A DNA stretch of 14,495 nt, from contig SKIM01000107.1 of NCBI GenBank assembly GCA_007116445.1, forward strand, positions 1-14,495. The letters run 5' to 3'. The DNA comes from Natronohydrobacter sp. Its GTDB lineage: Bacteria; Pseudomonadota; Alphaproteobacteria; Rhodobacterales; Rhodobacteraceae. Shown here one piece after another: positions 1 through 7,365 of the stretch. How positions within the stretch are numbered: position 1 is the stretch's first letter; each line of letters starts with the position of its first letter. A program made the translations under genes and the position numbers. Below the pieces are notes generated by a model. That model was given only the letters and a program-made list of their open reading frames with translations, was not told the DNA's origin and did not search any database.

Positions 1-90
1 CGGCTTGACGCGCCAGCGCTTCTTGGGCTTGGCATGATCATCGCAGGCATTGCCGTGATCAACCTGTTCAGCAAAAGCGTGGGGCACTGA
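1..90 (+). CDS. SMR-family small multidrug efflux protein, C-terminal fragment
   Basis: The first 29 codons in frame 1 read as the end of a protein and stop with TGA at 88-90; the gene begins before the window. The peptide is one hydrophobic helix (LGLGMIIAGIAVINLFSKS) followed by a short polar tail. A last membrane helix with a G-x-x-L/I-I-x-x-G-V pattern ending in N-L-x-S-K-S is typical of transmembrane helix 4 in the small multidrug resistance (EmrE/SugE-type) family, which exports cationic drugs or guanidinium in exchange for protons as a dimer in the inner membrane. The catalytic Glu in helix 1 is outside the window, so substrate class cannot be judged. The stop codon lies 2 bp before the next start, which suggests cotranscription with the YitT-like gene. 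Confidence 0.7.
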   Translation, partial: RLDAPALLGLGMIIAGIAVINLFSKSVGH

Positions 91-92
91 GA

Positions 93-695
93 ATGGCCGA
101 CCCGATCCGCCACAGCACCTTTGATGATGCACAAGGTCTGGCCTTCGGCGCCGCCATGTGTGCTTTCGGTGTTCTGATCCTGACAGGTGCAGGGCTTGTG
201 ACAGGACAGACTGCGGGCGCGGCTGTGCTGATTTCCTATGTCACAGGCTACAGCTTCGGTGTTGTGTTCTTCGTCATCAACCTGCCGTTCTATGCTCTGG
301 CCTGGTTCCGTCTCGGCGCCGCCTTCACGCTCAAGACATTTCTCTCTGTCGCGCTGATTTCGGCGATCTCGCTGGTGCTGGGCGATCTGGTGCAGGTTGA
401 CCCAGCCCATCCTGCTGTGGCTGCTATGCTCTTCGGGATGGTTTCGGGCGCGGGGCTGCTCGCGATCTTCCGCCACCGCGCAAGTCTGGGCGGTGTCGGG
501 ATTGTCGCCTTCGATCTTCAGGAACGTCTCGGCTGGCGCGCTGGACTGGTGCAGCTTGGCTTTGACATTGTGCTTTTTGCCGCAGCACTGATGATCTTGC
601 CGCCGACGCTTGTGCTGTGGTCGCTTCTGGGGGCCGCCGTGCTCAATGCCATCATCGCGATCAACCATCGCAAGGATCTCTACATCGGGACGTGA
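93..695 (+). CDS. YitT family (DUF161) inner-membrane protein
   Basis: The product is 200 aa and mostly hydrophobic, with about five to six predicted membrane segments (roughly residues 15-32, 42-70, 79-98, 108-126, 152-170 and 172-190). A Gly-rich stretch near residues 31-45 (TGAGLVTGQTAG) and a second at 131-139 (SLGGVGIVAF) resemble the repeated helix-hairpin layout of the YitT/DUF161 membrane domain, in which two similar halves are seen. The length fits short single-domain members lacking the C-terminal DUF2179 region. Biochemical function is not established for the family; transport is only presumed. The start follows the SMR stop by 2 bp with only a weak GAG-type ribosome site, consistent with translational coupling. 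No catalytic residues can be named. An alternative is a generic small permease-like protein. Confidence 0.8.
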   Translation: MADPIRHSTFDDAQGLAFGAAMCAFGVLILTGAGLVTGQTAGAAVLISYVTGYSFGVVFFVINLPFYALAWFRLGAAFTLKTFLSVALISAISLVLGDLVQVDPAHPAVAAMLFGMVSGAGLLAIFRHRASLGGVGIVAFDLQERLGWRAGLVQLGFDIVLFAAALMILPPTLVLWSLLGAAVLNAIIAINHRKDLYIGT

Positions 696-722
696 TGGCA
701 TTCTGGGGGTAGCCAGATGCGC

Positions 723-728
723 GATAAT
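723..728 (+). promoter_or_regulatory. Candidate -10 element upstream of typA
   Basis: GATAAT matches five of six bases of the sigma-70 -10 consensus and lies 47 bp before the typA start. The best upstream partner is poor (TTCTGG at 701-706, 16-bp spacer), so this is a weak promoter call. TypA could also be reached by readthrough from the two membrane-protein genes, because no terminator-like hairpin with a T run is seen between 696 and 769. The typA ribosome site is AAAAGG at 756-761, 8 bp before the ATG. Confidence 0.25.
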
Positions 729-769
729 CGTCTAATGCGGCGGCGCAGCATCCCTAAAAGGCCACGACA

Positions 770-2590
770 ATGACCCTTCGCAATATCGCGATCATCGCCC
801 ATGTTGACCACGGCAAGACCACATTGGTGGACGAGCTTCTGAAACAATCGGGCACGTACCGCGACAATCAGGCGACGACCGAACGCGCCATGGACAGCAA
901 TGATCTGGAGCGCGAGCGCGGGATCACCATTCTGGCCAAGGCCACTTCAGTCGAATGGAAGGGCATGCGCATCAATATCGTCGACACCCCCGGCCACGCT
1001 GATTTCGGCGGCGAGGTCGAGCGCATCCTGTCGATGGTCGATGGCGTTGTCCTGCTGGTCGATGCGGCCGAGGGACCGATGCCGCAAACGAAATTCGTGA
1101 CCTCGAAGGCGCTGGCACTGGGGTTGCGGCCGATCGTCGTGCTCAACAAGGTCGACAAGCCCGCAGCCGAGCCCGACCGCGCGCTCGACGAGGTGTTCGA
1201 CCTTTTTGCCAATCTGGGCGCTACGGATGAACAGCTTGATTTTCCAGTCCTTTACGCCTCTGGGATCAATGGTTGGGCGGATGCCGAACTCGAAGGCCCG
1301 CGCAAGGACATGTCGGCGCTGTTCGATCTGGTCGTCGCCCATGTGCCCGCGCCGAAACAAGTTGCCGCGCGCGCGGAACCGTTTCGCATGCTGGCCACGA
1401 CACTCGGCGCGGACCCCTATCTGGGCCGCATCCTGACCGGGCGTGTCGAGGCCGGGACGCTCAAACCCGGCGAAACCATCAAGGCGCTGTCGCGCGATGG
1501 CACCAAGCTCGAGCAGTTCCGTGTGACCAAGGTTCTGGCCTTCCGTGGTCTGGCCCAGGCGCCGATCGATCAGGCTGAGGCCGGTGATATCGTGACGCTT
1601 GCGGGCATGTCGAAGGCAACTGTGGCCGATACGCTCTGCGCGCTCGAAATTGACACCGCGCTGCCTGCGCAGCCCATCGACCCGCCCACGATCTCGGTCA
1701 CCTTCGGGATCAATGATTCGCCACTTGCCGGGCGCGATGGCAGCAAAGTGCAATCGCGGGTCATCCGCGAACGCCTGATGCGCGAAGCCGAGGTGAATGT
1801 CGCGATCAAGGTCACTGACACGCCCGGCGGCGAAGCCTTCGACGTGGCAGGACGCGGTGAATTGCAGATGGGCGTGCTGATCGAGAACATGCGCCGCGAA
1901 GGCTTCGAGCTGTCGATTTCGCGCCCGCGCGTGCTGATGCGCGACGAGGGCGGCCAGCGGCTGGAACCGATCGAAGAGGTCACGATCGACGTCGACGATG
2001 ACTATACCGGCACTGTGATCGAGAAACTGACCGGGCCGCGCAAAGGTGATCTCGCCGAGATGAAGCCTGCTGGCGCCGGCAAGACGCGCATCATCGCGCA
2101 TGTGCCGTCGCGTGGGCTGATCGGCTATCATGGCGAGTTCATGACCGATACGCGCGGCACCGGGGTTCTCAACCGCGTTTTCCATGAATGGGCGCCCTAT
2201 AAGGGGCCGATTCCAGGGCGGCGCGAGGGCGTGCTGATCTCGATGGAAGATGGCACAGCGGTCGCCTATGCGCTTTGGAACCTCGAAGATCGCGGCCGGA
2301 TGTTCATCAACCCGCAAGATCCGGTTTATCAGGGCATGATCATCGGCGAGCATAGCCGCGACAATGATCTGGAAGTGAACCCGCTGAAGGGCAAGAAGCT
2401 GACCAATGTTCGGGCCTCGGGCACGGATGACGCGGTAAAGCTGACGCCGCCAGTCATCATGTCGCTGGAGCAGGCCATCGCCTATATCGACGATGACGAA
2501 CTTGTCGAAGTGACGCCGAAGGCGATCCGGCTGCGCAAGCGCTTCCTCGACCCGCATGAACGCAAGCGCCAGGCCAAGGCCAGCGCCTGA
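770..2590 (+). CDS. typA: Ribosome-associated GTPase TypA/BipA
   Basis: The product is 606 aa, matching the usual length of about 607 aa. It is a translational GTPase of the EF-G/LepA class that binds the 70S ribosome and aids 50S assembly and translation under stress and cold. All GTP-binding motifs are intact: G1 AHVDHGKT (10-17), switch I with ERERGITI (48-55), G3 DTPGH (72-76), G4 NKVD (126-129) and G5 around SGI (164-166). The EF-G-like domain II (about 200-290), the domain III and V regions and the TypA-specific C-terminal domain (from about 480, including the segment with DPVYQGMIIGEHSRDNDLEV) follow in order. The ATG is preceded by AAAAGG with 8-bp spacing. It is the last gene in its direction and is followed by a strong GC hairpin. 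Nothing is missing or unusual. Confidence 0.98.
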   Translation: MTLRNIAIIAHVDHGKTTLVDELLKQSGTYRDNQATTERAMDSNDLERERGITILAKATSVEWKGMRINIVDTPGHADFGGEVERILSMVDGVVLLVDAAEGPMPQTKFVTSKALALGLRPIVVLNKVDKPAAEPDRALDEVFDLFANLGATDEQLDFPVLYASGINGWADAELEGPRKDMSALFDLVVAHVPAPKQVAARAEPFRMLATTLGADPYLGRILTGRVEAGTLKPGETIKALSRDGTKLEQFRVTKVLAFRGLAQAPIDQAEAGDIVTLAGMSKATVADTLCALEIDTALPAQPIDPPTISVTFGINDSPLAGRDGSKVQSRVIRERLMREAEVNVAIKVTDTPGGEAFDVAGRGELQMGVLIENMRREGFELSISRPRVLMRDEGGQRLEPIEEVTIDVDDDYTGTVIEKLTGPRKGDLAEMKPAGAGKTRIIAHVPSRGLIGYHGEFMTDTRGTGVLNRVFHEWAPYKGPIPGRREGVLISMEDGTAVAYALWNLEDRGRMFINPQDPVYQGMIIGEHSRDNDLEVNPLKGKKLTNVRASGTDDAVKLTPPVIMSLEQAIAYIDDDELVEVTPKAIRLRKRFLDPHERKRQAKASA

Positions 2591-2597
2591 CAAATCT

Positions 2598-2620
2598 GGC
2601 GGCGCGCAGGACGCGCCGCC
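2598..2620 (+). terminator. GC-rich hairpin behind typA (terminator-like, no T run)
   Basis: A perfect 9-bp inverted repeat, GGCGGCGCG and CGCGCCGCC, encloses a 5-nt loop (CAGGA) and starts 8 bp after the typA stop. There is no T tract after it, so it may be an RNA 3'-end stabilising stem or a factor-dependent terminator rather than a classical intrinsic one. Confidence 0.5.
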
Positions 2621-2621
2621 T

Positions 2622-2633
2622 ATGTGATCACAT
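2622..2633. promoter_or_regulatory. 12-bp perfect palindrome ATGTGATCACAT
   Basis: ATGTGATCACAT is fully self-complementary and begins 2 bp after the typA hairpin. Eleven of its bases (ATGTGATCACA) recur immediately upstream of the GntR gene at 11401-11411. It could be a transcription-factor site, but no promoter or start codon lies close by. The rest of the 2591-2876 gap holds no credible gene. Confidence 0.25.
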
Positions 2634-2846
2634 CTGGCTGCATCGCACATACAGGCTGTTGCGAGGATGTCGGCGCGTTTCGCATATCGTGTTCACGACG
2701 ATCAGCAGCAAACCCAGGATCCCGCACGAAGGGCGGCTAATTTCGTCATCAGACTTATCGTCGTCGTGGATAGCACAACTCACCGCCTGCGCTGTTCGCG
2801 CAGAGATACTGCCAGACCCTCTGCAGGCAGTGCCACGCGGCGTAGG

Positions 2847-2877
2847 GCGCGCCTGCGCCTTTATGAAACAGGCGCGC
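2847..2877 (-). terminator. Hairpin overlapping the stop codon of the FliM-like gene
   Basis: GCGCGCCTG (2847-2855) and CAGGCGCGC (2869-2877) form a perfect 9-bp stem with a 13-nt loop. Read on the minus strand, the stem begins within the TAG stop codon of the FliM-like gene. There is no T run after it. It may end or protect the transglycosylase/FliM-like transcript. Terminator function is inferred from position only. Confidence 0.4.
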
Positions 2878-4157
2878 TACTCCTCTGAGTCCGGGTCTTC
2901 TTCGTCTAATGCCTGCTCGAAAGAGAACGGTGCCGGCTGCATTTCAAAGCCTTCTGGCACATCATCACTTTCGGCGCCGAATGCTTGCGGCATCTCCGGC
3001 TCGATATTGTCCGTGTCGATACCGTCCGAGGCGGTGCTCTCGGGCATGGACGGTTCAGGGAAAGGATCAGGCATCGGCCCTGGTTGCGCGCTGTGCTCTT
3101 CGCCGAAGCGTTTTTGCATGACAGAGCCGATATCGGCATCCGGCACGAAAGCAGCTTGCGGGGCCGAGAACGGGATAATCTGCGCAGGCAGGGCAAGCTG
3201 CTGCGCGCTTGCCCCCATCGAGTCATTGAGCACGCCGGGATCAGCGGTCAACCGGACTGCACGCTGTCCCCGCGCCTGCCCCAGCCGTCCGATTGCAAGC
3301 GGTTCATGCGTGATGCTTTCCAGAACCAGCGTTTCAAGCGAAGATTCCGGCAGGCGCAGCACATCACCGGGCCGCAAGCGCAACGCTTCTGTCAGGGTTA
3401 TCTGGACACGCCCCAGCGTCGCCTTCACGATGACTTCGCTGCCGCCTACAGCCACCTGCAAGCGTTCCTGCCAGTCGCGCGCCTCAGCTTCTGCCTGATC
3501 GATGTCATTTGCCGCAGCCTTGCCGGGGACCGGTTCGGGAACAATCAGATACCAGTCCCCTTCCTTCGCGCCGAAGCCCAGACTGACCCGCAGATGGATG
3601 ATGTGGAACTGCCCATCATCCAGCATCAACCCCAAAGGCCGCGGATCATCAAGATAGGAGCCGTAAACATAGCCTGTCACGATATCGCTTTGCGGCAATT
3701 CGGCGCAACGCTGGTCCACGCGGCGCAAAAAGGCGTCAATCATGGGGGCCATCAGCGAAGCATCAGTCCGGGTCGGCTTGCGCTTCGGCGGCAGAAATGT
3801 GTCCACGCGCCCGGTGGTCTGGGCTTCGATCATTCCCGCCATGACCGTCGGGCAGGCCACCACAAGCCCCATGGCCTCGCCGCGCCCTTCAAGGATCGCC
3901 AGAAAGACGCCCGGTTCGATCATGTCCAGCACTTCGGCCAATGCCGCCCGGCGTGACGTGACATTCTGCACGACGCCATCCAGCCCCGGACAGTCTGCCG
4001 CCATCCGCCCGAACGCCACGCGCAAAGCCGCGCCAAACGCGGCCTGTTCCTGCTCGGCGCGGATACGATGCCTGCGAGCCATCGTCTGCAGCGTGCTGTC
4101 ACGCGCTGAATCCGGCCCCGACCCTGATCTGATTTCTGCTTCTGACTGTTCTGTCAT
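2877..4157 (-). CDS. FliM/FliN-family protein with C-terminal SpoA (motor switch) domain
   Basis: With the ATG at 4157 the product is 426 aa. A FliM-middle-like region lies at about 70-150 (GVFLAILEGRGEAMGLVVAC, then a MIEAQTTGRVDTF stretch and a helix with LMAPMIDAFLRRV). It is followed by a SpoA domain at about 233-302 (VKATLGRVQITLTEALRLRPGD, LESITHEPLAIGRLGQARGQ in two blocks). From about 330 to the end the chain is acidic and Pro-rich. In known proteins this layout belongs to the flagellar C-ring protein FliM or to type III secretion SctQ. The N-terminal CheY-P-binding peptide of FliM (EIDALL-like) is not seen. A TTG at 4184 would add nine residues; I prefer the ATG because GGGTGG precedes it at suitable spacing. 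No other flagellar gene is in the window. The likely partner is the transglycosylase 72 bp upstream on the same strand. The exact role is unknown. Confidence 0.75.
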   Translation of the reverse strand: MTEQSEAEIRSGSGPDSARDSTLQTMARRHRIRAEQEQAAFGAALRVAFGRMAADCPGLDGVVQNVTSRRAALAEVLDMIEPGVFLAILEGRGEAMGLVVACPTVMAGMIEAQTTGRVDTFLPPKRKPTRTDASLMAPMIDAFLRRVDQRCAELPQSDIVTGYVYGSYLDDPRPLGLMLDDGQFHIIHLRVSLGFGAKEGDWYLIVPEPVPGKAAANDIDQAEAEARDWQERLQVAVGGSEVIVKATLGRVQITLTEALRLRPGDVLRLPESSLETLVLESITHEPLAIGRLGQARGQRAVRLTADPGVLNDSMGASAQQLALPAQIIPFSAPQAAFVPDADIGSVMQKRFGEEHSAQPGPMPDPFPEPSMPESTASDGIDTDNIEPEMPQAFGAESDDVPEGFEMQPAPFSFEQALDEEDPDSEE

Positions 4158-4229
4158 CGCCTTGCCACCCGACTTGGACCTCAATCTGCCGCAAAAGGGT
4201 TAGCAAAGCCTGAAGACATCAGCATTAAT

Positions 4230-4847
4230 TCAGATCTGGCAGGCCGGGACAGCACGCGTGAAGTTCGCGATGTCTTCGCGCTTGCGGGCATTGCGCATAG
4301 GCGGCCAATCTCTGGCCACGCCGCCCCAATTCTCGCGTGAGCCCACAACGACCTGATCGCGCGCAACAGCCTGTGCCGCAATGCGCGATGCACAACGCAG
4401 ATTGGTCGGTCCGTCAAAGAGCCCTTTGGGATGGGACAGATCACAGCCGTAAAACCGCGCCGAGGTCGGCCAGATCTGCAACAGACCCCGATAGCGCCCA
4501 CCGGCGCCCGCTGCCTCTGGCCGCCATGTGCTTTCATAACCGGCAAGCCCTGAAAACAACGCAGTCCAGAACGCCTTGCGGCCCTGAGCATCCGCAGTTC
4601 TGTACCCAGGGCAGAATGTGTCGATATCCTTTGGCACAGTCTCGACAAGCGCGCGGCCTTCATCTTCCATGGCCGCAAATTTAGCAGCCGTCCAGATCTC
4701 CGCCTCCGGGCGATGGTCCCAACGGGTCGGAACGTCGATGCGATCAGCCGCGGCATCGCGGGACTGAGGAGCGGACAAGGTGCAACCCGCTGTCACGGAC
4801 AGAAAACTTGCCGCGATCGCGGAAACGAAAAGCGAGGAACGAGACAT
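4230..4847 (-). CDS. Lytic transglycosylase-like (SLT domain) envelope protein, probable lipoprotein
   Basis: The product is 205 aa. Residues 1-21 form a signal peptide (basic start, hydrophobic core) followed by Cys22 in SVTAGC. This is a lipobox-like site, although the -3 residue is Thr rather than Leu or Val, so lipidation is likely but not certain. A compact SLT-type fold is suggested by GYESTW (103-108), with Glu105 as candidate catalytic acid, and by GRYRGLLQIWPTSARFYGC (117-135), which parallels the G-x-x-G-L-x-Q-I block of family 1 lytic transglycosylases. Such enzymes cleave the MurNAc-GlcNAc bond of peptidoglycan with 1,6-anhydro product formation. Extra Cys residues at 79, 135, 152 and 203 may form disulfides. 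The gene points to the FliM-like gene, 72 bp away, and is divergent from gatB. A TTGGAAA stretch precedes the ATG as a modest ribosome site. Confidence 0.8.
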   Translation of the reverse strand: MSRSSLFVSAIAASFLSVTAGCTLSAPQSRDAAADRIDVPTRWDHRPEAEIWTAAKFAAMEDEGRALVETVPKDIDTFCPGYRTADAQGRKAFWTALFSGLAGYESTWRPEAAGAGGRYRGLLQIWPTSARFYGCDLSHPKGLFDGPTNLRCASRIAAQAVARDQVVVGSRENWGGVARDWPPMRNARKREDIANFTRAVPACQI

Positions 4848-5027
4848 CTATTTTCCAAGAGTGGCGCCGCGCCCATCTGCGCTGCAGCGCGGCATTGCCC
4901 GCGAATCATGCCGTCTGGCAATTCCCCCTGCCCCGCAGGCCCGATTTCAGGCGAGTTATCGCTCAAAACCGAGTGCCGCGATTTCTCGGGCCGCCACCTG
5001 GGCACAGCGCCATCGGGCGTAAAGCTC

Positions 5028-5056
5028 TTGCGAGCGCGAAGCGGCTGACCTAGTAA
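5028..5056 (+). promoter_or_regulatory. Candidate gatB promoter
   Basis: TTGCGA (5028-5033) and TAGTAA (5051-5056) are separated by 17 bp and end 27 bp before the gatB ATG. Matches to sigma-70 are four and three of six, so confidence is low. The 4848-5083 divergent gap has no other feature of note apart from a 12-bp palindrome, GCGCTGCAGCGC, at 4879-4890. Confidence 0.3.
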
Positions 5057-5083
5057 CCCAAGGGAATGAAACAGAGGTGACGC

Positions 5084-6598
5084 ATGCTTGATCTGGCCTA
5101 TGAAAGCCCGAAGCCCAAAGTGATCTCCGGTGCGACCGGCGATTGGGAATTGGTCATCGGGATGGAAATCCACGCGCAGGTTTCCAGTCAGGCAAAGCTG
5201 TTTTCCGGCGCCTCGACCCGGTTCGGGGCCGAACCCAATGCCAATGTCGCCTTCGTGGACGCAGGCATGCCGGGCATGCTGCCCGTGGTGAACGAATACT
5301 GCATTGCGCAGGCCGTGCGCACCGGGCTTGGCCTGAAAGCGCAGATCAACCTGCGCTCGGCCTTTGACCGCAAGAATTACTTTTACCCCGATCTGCCGCA
5401 GGGCTATCAGATCAGCCAGCTTTATCATCCGCTGGTCGGCGAAGGCGAAGTGCTGGTTGAAATGGGGCCTGGCATCGCGCGGCTGGTGCGGGTCGAGCGG
5501 ATCCATGTCGAGCAGGATGCGGGCAAGTCGATCCATGACATGGACCCGAATATGAGCTTCGTGGACCTTAACCGCACAGGCGTCGCGCTGATGGAGATCG
5601 TCTCGCGCCCCGATCTTCGCGGGCCGGAAGAAGCCGCCGCTTATGTGACGAAACTGCGCCAGATTTTGCGCTATCTGGGCACCTGCGACGGCAATATGCA
5701 GAACGGCAACCTGCGCGCTGATGTGAATGTCTCGGTCTGCCGCCCCGGCCAATACGAGAAATATCAGGAAACACAGGATTTCAGCCATCTTGGCACGCGT
5801 TGCGAGATCAAGAACATGAACTCCATGCGCTTCATTCAGGCCGCCATCGAGTATGAGGCCCGCCGCCAGATCGCGATTGTGGAAGATGGGGGCGAGGTGA
5901 TTCAGGAAACGCGTCTCTTTGACCCGGACAAAGGCGAAACGCGCTCCATGCGGTCGAAGGAAGAGGCACATGATTACCGCTACTTCCCCTGCCCTGACCT
6001 GCTGCCGCTGGAAATCGAACAGGCCTGGGTCGATGACATCGCGGCCTCGCTGCCGGAACTGCCCGATGCCAAGAAAGCACGCTTCATGGGTGATTTCGGG
6101 CTGACCGATTACGACGCCTCCGTTCTGACCGCCGATGTCGCCAACGCGGCCTATTTCGAGGCTGTGGCCGCCGAGGCAGGTGACGGAAAGCTTGCGGCGA
6201 ACTGGGTCATCAATGAGCTCTTCGGCCGGCTGAAGAAGGACGCCGCAGGGATCACCGAAAGCCCTGTGTCGAGCGCGCAACTGGCAGCGATCATCAAGCT
6301 GATCCGCGCGGGTGATATCTCGGGCAAGATCGCCAAGGATCTGTTCGAGATTGTCTATACCGAGGGTGGCGATCCGGCGCAGATCGTCGAGGCGCGCGGC
6401 ATGAAACAGGTCACGGATACTGGCGCTATCGAGGCGGCAGTGGACGAGATCATCGCCGCCAACCCCGCGCAGGTCGAGAAGGCCAAACAAAACCCAAAGC
6501 TCGCAGGCTGGTTCGTGGGTCAGGTGATGAAGGCCACGGGCGGCAAGGCCAACCCTGCAGCGGTCAATGCGATCGTGATCCAGAAACTGGGGCTCTGA
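5084..6598 (+). CDS. gatB: Asp-tRNA(Asn)/Glu-tRNA(Gln) amidotransferase subunit B
   Basis: The product is 504 aa, the normal length. GatB is the tRNA-binding and kinase subunit of the GatCAB complex. It phosphorylates the side chain of misacylated Glu-tRNA(Gln) or Asp-tRNA(Asn), after which ammonia from GatA completes amidation. Visible hallmarks are WELVIGMEIHAQ (21-32) at the start of the cradle domain, the family signature DRKNYFYPDLPQGYQISQ (95-112), a KSIHDMDPNMSFVDLNRTG block near 150-165, EIKNMNS, and a HDYRYFPCPDLLPL segment. The C-terminal helical and YqeY-like region runs from about 330, ending in GWFVGQVMKATGGKANP. The start has a good AGAGGT ribosome site 5-6 bp upstream. gatA and gatC are not in the window, so the subunits are encoded at separate loci, as is common in alphaproteobacteria. 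Confidence 0.98.
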   Translation: MLDLAYESPKPKVISGATGDWELVIGMEIHAQVSSQAKLFSGASTRFGAEPNANVAFVDAGMPGMLPVVNEYCIAQAVRTGLGLKAQINLRSAFDRKNYFYPDLPQGYQISQLYHPLVGEGEVLVEMGPGIARLVRVERIHVEQDAGKSIHDMDPNMSFVDLNRTGVALMEIVSRPDLRGPEEAAAYVTKLRQILRYLGTCDGNMQNGNLRADVNVSVCRPGQYEKYQETQDFSHLGTRCEIKNMNSMRFIQAAIEYEARRQIAIVEDGGEVIQETRLFDPDKGETRSMRSKEEAHDYRYFPCPDLLPLEIEQAWVDDIAASLPELPDAKKARFMGDFGLTDYDASVLTADVANAAYFEAVAAEAGDGKLAANWVINELFGRLKKDAAGITESPVSSAQLAAIIKLIRAGDISGKIAKDLFEIVYTEGGDPAQIVEARGMKQVTDTGAIEAAVDEIIAANPAQVEKAKQNPKLAGWFVGQVMKATGGKANPAAVNAIVIQKLGL

Positions 6599-6823
6599 CG
6601 GGTGTGCCGGCTATGTGTCGGCGGGCCGGATCACGCTTGCGCGGCTCTAACCTGTCGGCGGCCGTAGCTGCCTGACGGCGCGCGTCTTTCGAAGCGGCGC
6701 GCTGCGCCTGCCCAACGGCAACAACGCTGCCTCGCGATTTGCTGGGCTGTTTTGGCGCAGCTGTGCCCGGTTTGCTTTTTCCGCGACTCGCTGTACATAT
6801 TCAAAAAATCATAGAGGTTGCCA
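6599..6823. other. Intergenic region between gatB and the rhodanese gene
   Basis: This 225-bp gap has no credible gene. Only short GC stems are seen: CCGGC (6607-6611) with GCCGG (6625-6629), and GCGCGC (6678-6683) with GCGCGC (6697-6702), the latter in a very GC-rich context. None has a T run. A weak promoter-like pair, TTGCTT (6772-6777) and CATATT (6796-6801) with an 18-bp spacer, precedes the rhodanese gene, and the DNA becomes A/T-rich just there. Confidence 0.4.
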
Positions 6824-7246
6824 ATGCGCTCACTGCTGCTGTCATTCTTCGCATCCGTTCTGCTGACTGCGCCTGCCGTCGCCCAGACCCATTTCACGGC
6901 GCAGCCCACTGTCGCACAGATCGAGACGTCGGATATCTTGCTGGTCGATATCCGGCGGCCTCAGGAGTGGCTTGAAACGGGTGTCCTGCCAGGGGCTGTT
7001 TTGCTGACCTATGAGCATTTCGAAACCCCCGAGGCCTTCATCGCCGCGCTGGAGCCACATCTTCGGCCGGATCAGCCCATCGCCCTGATCTGTCGCACGG
7101 GCAGTCGCACCTCGCGCGCCGCCCCTGCTCTTGCAGCCCGGCTCGATGTACCAGTCATTGACCTTGGTGGCGGGATGTTTCGTCTGATGGCGGGCGGCTA
7201 TCGGCCCGAACGACCGACCGCCGCGCAGGGATGCACCATCTGCTAA
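6824..7246 (+). CDS. Exported single-domain rhodanese
   Basis: The product is 140 aa when started at the ATG at 6824, which has AGAGG six bases upstream; a TTG two codons earlier overlaps that spacing and is less likely. Residues 1-20 are a Sec signal peptide with probable cleavage after AVA (APAVA|QT). The mature part is one rhodanese fold: LLVDIRRPQEWLETGVLPGAVL (39-60, in two blocks), then the active-site loop CRTGSR (90-95) with Cys90 as the persulfide-forming nucleophile, and DLGGGMFRLMAGGY near the end. Rhodaneses move sulfane sulfur or act as redox/phosphatase-like domains; the six-residue loop fits sulfurtransferases. Location is periplasmic by inference. The protein ends in Cys137-Thr-Ile-Cys140, an unusual terminal CxxC pair. 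The substrate is unknown. Confidence 0.85.
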   Translation: MRSLLLSFFASVLLTAPAVAQTHFTAQPTVAQIETSDILLVDIRRPQEWLETGVLPGAVLLTYEHFETPEAFIAALEPHLRPDQPIALICRTGSRTSRAAPALAARLDVPVIDLGGGMFRLMAGGYRPERPTAAQGCTIC

Positions 7247-7290
7247 CCCTGCGACGGGCTGCGCTGCGCGCTTGATTCAGGTCATCCACT

Positions 7291-7337
7291 TGTGTTAGCG
7301 CAAGCGTGTGTGTTAGCGCAAACGCGCATGTTTGCGC
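7291..7337. promoter_or_regulatory. Three operator-like GCGC-centred elements, 18-bp spacing, upstream of gap
   Basis: TGTGTTAGCGCAA occurs twice, at 7291-7303 and 7309-7321. A third related half-element, TGTTTGCGC, follows at 7329-7337. The three GCGC cores (7298-7301, 7316-7319, 7334-7337) are exactly 18 bp apart. The second and third cores also form a perfect inverted repeat, GCGCAAAC (7316-7323) and GTTTGCGC (7330-7337), around a 6-bp centre. The TGTTAGCGC half resembles LacI-family operators of alphaproteobacteria with a central CG. The array sits 29-75 bp before the gap ATG and is a likely control site for gap. No convincing -35/-10 pair could be fixed. Confidence 0.55.
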
Positions 7338-7365
7338 GGCGCAATAGATCAGCAGGGGAAATTTC

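Noticed and set aside
947..2650. 567-aa open frame antisense to typA
   Set aside because: It mirrors the full typA gene. The translation is rich in His, Arg, Asp and Ala with no recognisable family, as expected when a G/C-ending codon bias removes stops from the opposite strand.
2985..3956. 323-aa and nearby 279-aa plus-strand frames across the FliM-like gene
   Set aside because: The minus-strand frame has clear SpoA and FliM-middle features and a sensible start. The plus-strand frames show none.
4879..4890. 12-bp palindrome GCGCTGCAGCGC between the transglycosylase and gatB
   Set aside because: Such GC-only palindromes arise easily in this base composition. No promoter or matching second copy was seen nearby.
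4793..6490. 565-aa open frame antisense to gatB, running into the transglycosylase 5' end
   Set aside because: Same antisense codon-bias effect. It would cover the whole gatB gene and the divergent promoter region, and it shows no domain.
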